From a virus, in the IMG/VR virus record IMGVR_UViG_3300009433_000046, positions 1 through 25,814 of that record: a stretch of DNA of 25,814 bases. The stretch is one strand, 5' to 3'. The position numbers and the translations under genes are program-made. Below the pieces are notes generated by a model. It was not told the origin of the DNA, did not search any database, and was given only the letters and a program-made list of their open reading frames with translations. Position 1 is the stretch's first letter. Each line of letters opens with the position of its first letter. Positions 13,524 to 18,445 of the stretch are shown piece by piece.

Positions 13524-14057
13524 TTATTTAATGAACTCGTGTATGTCTTGCTTGGCTTTCATCTCTCTACCGGTCTCGCTTTTTAGTGTCCACGATTTGA
13601 ACACTTGCATGCGGTAAGTGATTTTTGCTTGACCGTTTTTAAGGTCTAAAGCGTGGTTAATTTCATCCGTAATATCTGCCATCATTGCATAGTAGGCCAT
13701 TTGTACGGCTACAGCGTGGAGAGGGTTTCCGCCTTGGGATAGGTCCAACTCGATTCCAATGTTTTCGTATTCGTTTGGATTGTTTGACCATTCTGTAACC
13801 ACTTTAACGGCTTGCCAGTTCATAAATACATAATGGCTTTGATCTGCTTGTTCACTGATGAAGTCCCACAAATCGACATGTCCGCCGTGGGGGTAGTCTT
13901 CAGTGATCCACCAGTTTTGCAAATCGTCTAGACTGTCGAAGCTGTCTGACATTTCATCAAGAATATGGAACATAGCGTCCTCTGCTAGGTCTCTAATATC
14001 ATTGTGATATGTTTGATGGGTTGGGTCGTAATATGAGTTTGTCTCATCTGCTGACAT
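13524..14057 (-). CDS. Hypothetical acidic cassette protein
   Basis: A 177-residue protein. ATG 14057 (MSADETNSYYDP) has AAAGGA nine bases upstream; the longer open frame to 14117 covers the promoter and is rejected. It is acidic and aromatic-rich in the N-terminal half (DDLQNWWITEDYPHGGHVDLWDF spans residues about 43-66), with a helical C-terminal half (AVAVQMAYYAMMADITDEINHALDL). No known family recognised. It sits in the same cassette style as the ArdC-like gene, with its own promoter and terminator, so an accessory or counter-defence role is possible. Confidence 0.65.
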   Translation of the reverse strand: MSADETNSYYDPTHQTYHNDIRDLAEDAMFHILDEMSDSFDSLDDLQNWWITEDYPHGGHVDLWDFISEQADQSHYVFMNWQAVKVVTEWSNNPNEYENIGIELDLSQGGNPLHAVAVQMAYYAMMADITDEINHALDLKNGQAKITYRMQVFKSWTLKSETGREMKAKQDIHEFIK

Positions 14058-14093
14058 AATTTCTTCCTTTTGTTGTTTCGTTGACATATATAT

Positions 14094-14122
14094 ATTGTAG
14101 CGTATCGCGTTATACATTGCAA
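14094..14122 (-). promoter_or_regulatory. Promoter of the 13524-14057 gene
   Basis: On the minus strand TTGCAA (14122-14117), 17 bases, TACAAT (14099-14094), a near-consensus pair. The leader continues ATATATATATGTCAAC and AAAGGA before ATG 14057. Confidence 0.65.
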
Positions 14123-14198
14123 TTCATTTAGGGGATTATTTTATAAACAGCGAAATTAACGGTGAGCCGTAACATATCTGTAACAATGCGACCACAAT

Positions 14199-14486
14199 GC
14201 GTTCATAGTGAACAGGCACTGTTCACTCCTACCAACAAACAACAAACACGCAACCTGATAGTAACACCAAACCACCAAAAGCAGGATTCCACAAGGCGGC
14301 ACGCCTTTGGTCGCAGTCTGCGGGCGAGACCGCAGAGCGCCCGTAACGGGCGCACCGCTAAGCCCCTCCGGCGTCTGAGGAGGAAGGATAGTGAACACAG
14401 ACGCAAACAACAAACAAGTACACCACAAACCTGCGCAGGAGCCGGAGCGCAAGCGGAGGCGACAAAATTTTTTTTGGCGATAGTGA
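14199..14486 (+). repeat. Structured intergenic module, copy 4 (double length)
   Basis: It starts with GCGTTCATAGTGAA (14199-14212; no CGGATT) and has GATAGTGAA at 14387-14395 and GATAGTGA at 14479-14486. Hairpins: AGTGAACAG-GCA-CTGTTCACT (14207-14227), AAGGCG-GCA-CGCCTT (14293-14307), TCTGCGG/CCGCAGA (14317-14336), GCGCCCG-TAA-CGGGCGC (14337-14353), CCTCC/GGAGG (14365-14383) around GGCGTCTGA. An A4T8 run stands at 14464-14475. Between hairpins the plus strand is almost only A and C. No gene here is supported. Confidence 0.7.
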
Positions 14487-14514
14487 CCCCCCCAGCAAAC
14501 CACAACTAGAAAAA

Positions 14515-14560
14515 CACGGTACCCTACCGGCTTGTCTCGCTAAATTGCAGGGGTACGGTG
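14515..14560. other. Inverted repeat at the strand-composition switch
   Basis: CACGGTACCC (14515-14524) pairs with GGGTACGGTG (14551-14560) with one mismatch around a 26-base loop. GGTACCCTA recurs at 14609-14617. Left of this point the minus strand is rich in G and T; right of it the plus strand is. Such a divergent switch with a cruciform-capable centre is a candidate replication origin. Confidence 0.5.
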
Positions 14561-14587
14561 GCTGGGTTTTGTTTATTTGCGGTTAAT

Positions 14588-14593
14588 TACAAT
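14588..14593 (+). promoter_or_regulatory. Candidate -10 for the rightward operon
   Basis: TACAAT, the same -10 as at 14094-14099 on the other strand, stands just right of the inverted repeat. The -35 region is poor (GGTTTT at 17 bases). If used, the transcript would have a leader of about 670 bases before the first gene. Confidence 0.3.
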
Positions 14594-14640
14594 GGGGGCA
14601 TGTGCCGTGGTACCCTATATACGCCTGTATGCTATGTGTT

Positions 14641-14750
14641 TGTTGGGTGTTTTGGTTTTGTGGGGGTGTTGTGTTTTGTTTGTTTTGTGTGGTTGGTGTT
14701 TTGTGTTTGTTGTGGTGGGTGTTTGTAATGTTTGGGGTATGTTGTGGGGG
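14641..14750 (+). other. G/T-only tract
   Basis: These 110 bases contain no C and only three A. Runs of G (up to six) alternate with T-rich stretches. Open frames through it are low-complexity V/L/C/G/W strings and are not counted as genes. It could form G-rich secondary structure or act as an unwinding or R-loop region. Confidence 0.85.
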
Positions 14751-14772
14751 GTTACAAAAGTTACAAGGTTAC
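14751..14772 (+). repeat. GTTAC repeat cluster A
   Basis: GTTAC at 14751, 14760 and 14768: three direct copies at steps of 9 and 8 bases, directly after the G/T tract. Confidence 0.7.
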
Positions 14773-14820
14773 TTTTATTAGGTTTTTCTTAGAAATTTAG
14801 ATTTGTGTTTGTTTGGGGCC

Positions 14821-14844
14821 GTGACATTCGTGACATTTTGTTAC
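14821..14844 (+). repeat. GTTAC repeat cluster B
   Basis: GTGAC at 14821, GTGAC at 14830 and GTTAC at 14840: steps of 9 and 10 bases. ATATATATAG and a TCTAGAGGG repeat follow. Confidence 0.65.
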
Positions 14845-14924
14845 ATATATATAGAGTCTAGAGGGTCTAGAGGCTTTGTGTTTGTGTTTTTTGTTATATG
14901 TTGTTGTGGGGGGGGTTATTGTTT

Positions 14925-14947
14925 GTTACGGAGGTTACTTTTGTTAC
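14925..14947 (+). repeat. GTTAC repeat cluster C
   Basis: GTTAC at 14925, 14934 and 14943: two exact 9-base steps. A TAGAGGCGC tandem repeat follows at about 14952-14978. Confidence 0.7.
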
Positions 14948-15016
14948 ATGTGTAGAGGCGCTAGAGGCGCTAGAGGCCGGTGTTTGTTAGGGGTTTGGTG
15001 TTTGGGCGTGGATTCC

Positions 15017-15117
15017 CTTGGGAACCTCCCAAGCATTGAGGCTGCTTTGGCCTTGTAATCGCTTTGTCCTGTGCGTTACGCCCCTGTGCGCTCATTCCGG
15101 TTGCGTTGTCACAGGGG
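15017..15117 (+). other. Hairpins in the long leader region
   Basis: CTTGGGA-ACC-TCCCAAG (15017-15033) is a seven-pair stem. CCCCTGTG (15081-15088) pairs with CACAGGGG (15110-15117), with an inner CGC/GCG. They lie in the noncoding run before the first rightward gene. No tRNA arms or known riboswitch were recognised. Confidence 0.55.
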
Positions 15118-15231
15118 TCGGTTACCCTTCTGACGGGTGACTCACCGAGGGTTAGTCGGGCGCTTCTTACAGGCGGTGTTGTGGTTGGTCAAGGGTCCAC
15201 AATCCCCTTTTTGTTTGTTGCCTTGTGTTAG

Positions 15232-15245
15232 GTTACCTTGGTTAC
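15232..15245 (+). repeat. GTTAC repeat cluster D
   Basis: GTTAC at 15232 and 15241, a 9-base step, preceded directly by GTTAG. It lies 25 bases before the first rightward start codon, next to a T7 run, so it may be a regulator site or overlap the transcription start. Confidence 0.6.
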
Positions 15246-15269
15246 GTTTTTTTAGCAAGGAGGTTTTGC

Positions 15270-15368
15270 ATGTTTTTTGAAGATTTTGATGAAGTGTTTG
15301 ATGTTGATGATGATGAGGTGTTAGAGTGTGGGTTAGAGAATCCTGACATTTGTGAAAGTTGTCAGTAA
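15270..15368 (+). CDS. Tiny acidic protein with C-terminal Cys pair
   Basis: A 32-residue protein. A perfect AAGGAGG lies six bases before ATG, the best ribosome site in the window. The N-terminal half is Asp/Glu/Phe/Val (MFFEDFDEVFDVDDDEV) and the end is CGLENPDICESCQ, three Cys in 13 residues. It is the only acidic member of the small-protein run that follows, so it might neutralise or chaperone the basic ones. Function unknown. Confidence 0.6.
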   Translation: MFFEDFDEVFDVDDDEVLECGLENPDICESCQ

Positions 15369-15379
15369 AGGAGATTGTT

Positions 15380-15472
15380 GTGGCGTATGGTTATGGTAAG
15401 GCTATGAAACCTAAGAAAAGGGCTAAACCTCAGAAGAGAAAAGCAAAAAGAAAAATGAAGAGGAGAATGTAA
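15380..15472 (+). CDS. Tiny highly basic protein
   Basis: A 30-residue protein from GTG 15380 with AAAGGAG upstream. It reads MAYGYGKAMKPKKRAKPQKR and then more Lys/Arg; about half of all residues are Lys or Arg. The stop shares a base with the next ATG (TAATG). Such a composition means strong nucleic-acid binding. Similar tiny basic proteins are familiar from marine and freshwater phage genomes, without a known function. Confidence 0.65.
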   Translation: MAYGYGKAMKPKKRAKPQKRKAKRKMKRRM

Positions 15473-15645
15473 TGCCTAAGAAGAAGGGTTTGTACGCTAA
15501 TATTCATGCGAAGCGTAAGCGTATTAAGGCTGGTTCTGGTGAGCGTATGCGTAAAGCGGGTTCTAAGGGTGCGCCTACTGCTAAGGCGTTTAAGCAGTCA
15601 GCTAAGACAGCTAAGAAAAGAAAACCTGCTAAGAAGAAGCGTTAA
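15472..15645 (+). CDS. Conserved small basic phage protein (KGLYANIHAKRKR type)
   Basis: A 57-residue protein, MPKKKGLYANIHAKRKRIKA at the start, followed by a GSGERMRKAGSKGAPTAKAF segment and a Lys/Ala/Arg tail. I recognise this pattern as a small protein found in very many environmental phages, often near terminase or virion genes; I cannot name a function. One-base stop/start overlaps on both sides tie it to its neighbours. Confidence 0.75.
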   Translation: MPKKKGLYANIHAKRKRIKAGSGERMRKAGSKGAPTAKAFKQSAKTAKKRKPAKKKR

Positions 15646-15911
15646 TGCCTTCTAAGAAAGACCCTCGTTTGGCTAGGGCTGGTGTGTCTGGGTTTAATAA
15701 ACCTAAGCGCACTCCTAAGCATAAAACGAAATCGCATGTTGTTGTGGCTAAAGAGGGTAGCAAAGTTAAAACTATTCGTTTTGGTCAGCAGGGTAAGACT
15801 GGTGATAAGGGCAATACTGCTCGTTCTAGGTCGTTTAAGGCTCGTCATGCGAAGAACATTAAGAAGGGTAAGATGTCTGCTGCGTATTGGGCTAATAAGG
15901 TGAAGTGGTAG
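15645..15911 (+). CDS. Conserved small basic phage protein (RFGQQG type)
   Basis: An 88-residue protein. Core segments: DPRLARAGVSGFNKPKRTPK, then SHVVVAKEGSKVKTIRFGQQG, then SFKARHAKNIKKGKMSAAYW with NKVKW at the end. This is a conserved family in environmental phages and I associate it with Pfam DUF6321, though I cannot verify the number. The middle looks like two beta strands, the ends are basic. Probable nucleic-acid or capsid-interior binding; role not known. Confidence 0.75.
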   Translation: MPSKKDPRLARAGVSGFNKPKRTPKHKTKSHVVVAKEGSKVKTIRFGQQGKTGDKGNTARSRSFKARHAKNIKKGKMSAAYWANKVKW

Positions 15912-16175
15912 ATGGCTCCTCGTAAAGTGGCGAAGCCTAAGCGGACTGCTGCGTATTATCGTAAGAATCCTAAAGCTAGGGCTAAGAAAAAAGCGTATGA
16001 TACAAAATATCATTCTACGAAGAAGCGTAAGAAGTATCGTGCTGATTTGCAACGTGAGCGTCGTAAGCGTGGTATTGCTGGTAAGGGCGGTAAAGATGTG
16101 TCTCATAAAAAGGGTGGCGGTTTTACGTTAGAGAATGCTTCTAAAAATCGTGCTAGGAACAGAGGCAAGAAATGA
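15912..16175 (+). CDS. Small basic protein, faint HNH resemblance
   Basis: An 87-residue protein, ATG directly after the previous stop. The N-terminal 55 residues are Lys/Arg/Tyr-rich (AYYRKNPKARAKKKAYDTKY). The C-terminal part, GKDVSHKKGGGFTLENASKN with RARNRGKK, carries D-x2-H, then N and N at spacing somewhat like an HNH core. The family recurs in environmental phages. Endonuclease function next to terminase would make sense (HNH proteins assist packaging), but the domain is short and no Cys knuckles are present. Confidence 0.6.
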   Translation: MAPRKVAKPKRTAAYYRKNPKARAKKKAYDTKYHSTKKRKKYRADLQRERRKRGIAGKGGKDVSHKKGGGFTLENASKNRARNRGKK

Positions 16176-16354
16176 AACATCAAGTGCATATTCATCAACA
16201 AAGATTGCGTAAAGGTTTGCCTGCTATTATTCATAGAACGTATAAAAGGTCTGAGTATCATCAAACGTTTACAATCCCTAAAGACGCTGTTGTTGTGCAA
16301 CCTGAGAAACCGTTGTCGTGTGGTGCTAGAGCGTGGATTGAATGGAATGATTAG
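16172..16354 (+). CDS. Conserved small phage protein (KPLSCGARxWIE type)
   Basis: A 60-residue protein; ATG overlaps the previous stop (ATGA). It starts MKHQVHIHQQRLRKG and ends EKPLSCGARAWIEWND, a C-terminal motif I recall from many environmental phages. Predicted as a small beta-rich protein. Function unknown. Confidence 0.7.
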   Translation: MKHQVHIHQQRLRKGLPAIIHRTYKRSEYHQTFTIPKDAVVVQPEKPLSCGARAWIEWND

Positions 16355-16535
16355 TTTTATGAATGTTGATGCTTGGGTTCAGTATGGTATGGATAAAGGA
16401 TGGATTTCGCCTCCTTATTGCGGTATCCATGACATAGCGCACCCAAGTGATTACGAAGAAATGAATCAAATAATCGAAGAAGAACATGACGGTGATATAG
16501 ATTGTTGTTGGACAGTAGTACATATAAGGGACTAA
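16347..16535 (+). CDS. Small acidic phage protein with C-x2-HD motif
   Basis: A 62-residue protein. ATG 16347 overlaps the previous gene by eight bases; ATG 16359 (MNVDAWVQYG) is an alternative. It has GWISPPYCGIHDIAHPSDYE and an acidic end, resembling small proteins of actinobacterial phages that carry C-x2-HD followed by an acidic helix. It sits directly before terminase, where a small terminase subunit is often found, but it has no helix-turn-helix and is too short for a usual one. Confidence 0.6.
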   Translation: MISFMNVDAWVQYGMDKGWISPPYCGIHDIAHPSDYEEMNQIIEEEHDGDIDCCWTVVHIRD

Positions 16536-16536
16536 C

Positions 16537-18441
16537 GTGGCCTCCGGCAAAGCAACAACTGTAGAGAAATGGGTGCAATACCTTCTTCTAAGACGCACCA
16601 TGAGCATATACAAGGCTGCGAAAGAATCTGGTGTTAATTATCATTCAGCTAGAGACAACGAGTCTGGCAAAGTAAGCACACGAAACTATTTAGTTGCTAA
16701 AGAACAAGTAGACACAATAGGAGTATCTAAAATACCCTCCTATGAAGAGCTACAACCCGAAGCACAAGAGTGTTGGGACAATATCGAAAAATTTGCGCTC
16801 CGATACTTCGGCATTATATTACAGCCATGGCAAATCGAAGCCACGGAACGTATCTTTGATTTATTTGAAACACCTCAAGAGGAGTATGTTGTCATAAATG
16901 CACCGCCGGGCAGCGGTAAGTCAACGTTTTTCGCTAAGGTGCTTCCGGCATGGGCAACAGTCCGCAATAGAGCAATTCGTGGAATGCTCGGTTCCTCGAC
17001 TCAACGTCTCGCTGAATGGTACACACGGCGTTTGAGGGCGGAGTTTGAACGTGAGCATGTTGCCCGTGCCGAACTAAACGATGTCAAAATGGGGTTAGCA
17101 GTTGACGCTGAACGAACCATGCAACAAGACTTTGGTCAATTCAAACCTGACGCTAAAGAAATATGGCGTGCAGAAGCATTCACCATAGTACAACAAGACG
17201 ACATGCCATTATCGCAAAAAGAACCATCATGGTCAGCGTTCGGTATGGATTCCGGTTTTCTAGGTGGTCGTTTTGATCTTATTATTTGGGATGACGTGTG
17301 GGACCCAAGAAAGATGCGTAACTCTGAATCTCGTTCTGACATGTATCGTTGGTGGGATGAGGTAGCTGAAACACGACTAGAACCAAGCGGACTACTAATC
17401 TTACAAGGACAACGCATGGCTTCTGACGACATATACCGCTACGCATTAGACAAATTCGCACCTATAGACGAAGACTACGACGAAGTAGACGAAGATAAAG
17501 TAGACGCAGAAGGCGAACGCAAATACAACCACCTTAAATTCAAAGTACATTACGACGACAGATGCGAACAATTACACAAACCTAGCGACCCAGCATACCC
17601 AGAAGGCTGTTTACTGTACCCACGGCGACTGCCATGGAGAAAAATACGCCACATTAAATCACAAACACCCGACAGATACGAAATTTTGTATCAACAAGAA
17701 GACTCCGACCCTGCATCAGTGCTTGTTGACCCTCTTTGGATTAGTGGAGGAGTCGGAAAAAACGGAGTTGACTATGTTGGTTGTTGGGATAAAGACCGTG
17801 ACTTATGGGAAGTGCCACAGTATTTAGCTGGTGATGTAATGGTTGTAGCGTCTGCTGACCCGTCACCATCTAATTTTTGGGCGTTGCAATGCTGGGCGTA
17901 CTGCCCTGAAAGCGAATATCGTTATTTATTAGAGTCGTACAGGCGCAAAATGGATGCCCCTGCGTTTCTCGATTGGAACCATGACACGCAAAGGTTTACT
18001 GGCGTAGCTGAGGAGTGGTGGCAAATAAGTAATGAGATAGGTAACCCTATTACGCATTGGATAGTTGAAGCTAACGCTGCTCAAAAGTTTATTTTGCAGT
18101 ACGATCATTTTCGGCGTTGGTCAGCTTTGCGAGGTGTGGAACTAGTACCGCATTACACGCACTCTAGAAACAAGGGTGACCCTAAGTATGGCGTGCAAAT
18201 GTTGGCTCCTTTGTATCGTTTGGGTCGTATCCGACTTCCGGGTATGCAAAGAACAGATGCTAGGCCGCATTCTTTGTTGTTAGTCAATGAAGTAACAAAA
18301 TGGAACCCAGAAGGCACAGGGTCTAGAACTGATGACTGTGTGATGGCACAATGGTTTGTAGAACATAATTTAGAAAAAATATATACGCCTATGTCTGAGC
18401 CTATTAGACAATGGCGGCCAACGTGGGTAACAGAAAGTTAG
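16537..18441 (+). CDS. terL: Terminase large subunit
   Basis: A 634-residue DNA-packaging motor. GTG 16537 has AAGGG six bases upstream. Residues about 10-50 look like a small helix-turn-helix (SIYKAAKESGVNYHSARDN). The ATPase has Walker A APPGSGKST (122-130), Walker B LIIWDD (248-253) and motif III LLILQGQR (286-293). The nuclease has D441 (SADPS), E511 (VEANAAQ) and D599/D600 (RTDDCVMAQ). It cuts concatemers and pumps DNA into the prohead through the portal encoded next. No separate small subunit is recognised. Codon endings change from A/C to T/G near residue 390, the ATPase-nuclease junction. Confidence 0.93.
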   Translation: MASGKATTVEKWVQYLLLRRTMSIYKAAKESGVNYHSARDNESGKVSTRNYLVAKEQVDTIGVSKIPSYEELQPEAQECWDNIEKFALRYFGIILQPWQIEATERIFDLFETPQEEYVVINAPPGSGKSTFFAKVLPAWATVRNRAIRGMLGSSTQRLAEWYTRRLRAEFEREHVARAELNDVKMGLAVDAERTMQQDFGQFKPDAKEIWRAEAFTIVQQDDMPLSQKEPSWSAFGMDSGFLGGRFDLIIWDDVWDPRKMRNSESRSDMYRWWDEVAETRLEPSGLLILQGQRMASDDIYRYALDKFAPIDEDYDEVDEDKVDAEGERKYNHLKFKVHYDDRCEQLHKPSDPAYPEGCLLYPRRLPWRKIRHIKSQTPDRYEILYQQEDSDPASVLVDPLWISGGVGKNGVDYVGCWDKDRDLWEVPQYLAGDVMVVASADPSPSNFWALQCWAYCPESEYRYLLESYRRKMDAPAFLDWNHDTQRFTGVAEEWWQISNEIGNPITHWIVEANAAQKFILQYDHFRRWSALRGVELVPHYTHSRNKGDPKYGVQMLAPLYRLGRIRLPGMQRTDARPHSLLLVNEVTKWNPEGTGSRTDDCVMAQWFVEHNLEKIYTPMSEPIRQWRPTWVTES

Positions 18442-18445
18442 AACA

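Noticed and set aside
13348-13617. Plus-strand open frame over module 3
   Set aside because: It runs through five hairpins, a T7 terminator and the end of the gene on the other strand.
5496-14057. Evidence for lysogeny
   Set aside because: No integrase, recognised attachment site or CI-type repressor is visible; small DNA-binding proteins alone do not show a temperate lifestyle.
10545-14212. Reading GCGTTCATAGTGAA as a simple plus-strand -10 promoter
   Set aside because: CATAGT has a good TTGACA partner only in copy 1; the other copies lack a -35, and the palindrome TTCA-TAG-TGAA fits an operator or RNA stem as well. Kept only as a possibility.
14156-14509. Overlapping open frames on both strands across module 4
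   Set aside because: Several frames are open at once over hairpin-rich repeats, none has start signals, and the repeated boxes mark the stretch as noncoding.
14577-15058. Two open frames (14577-14792 and 14876-15058) of hydrophobic, Cys/Val/Gly/Trp-rich residues
   Set aside because: They are by-products of the G/T-only tract and repeats; neither has a well-spaced ribosome site, and the composition is unlike any neighbour.
15061-15210. Possible tRNA or riboswitch in the hairpin region
   Set aside because: No acceptor, anticodon and T-arm set can be assembled, and no known riboswitch core was recognised.
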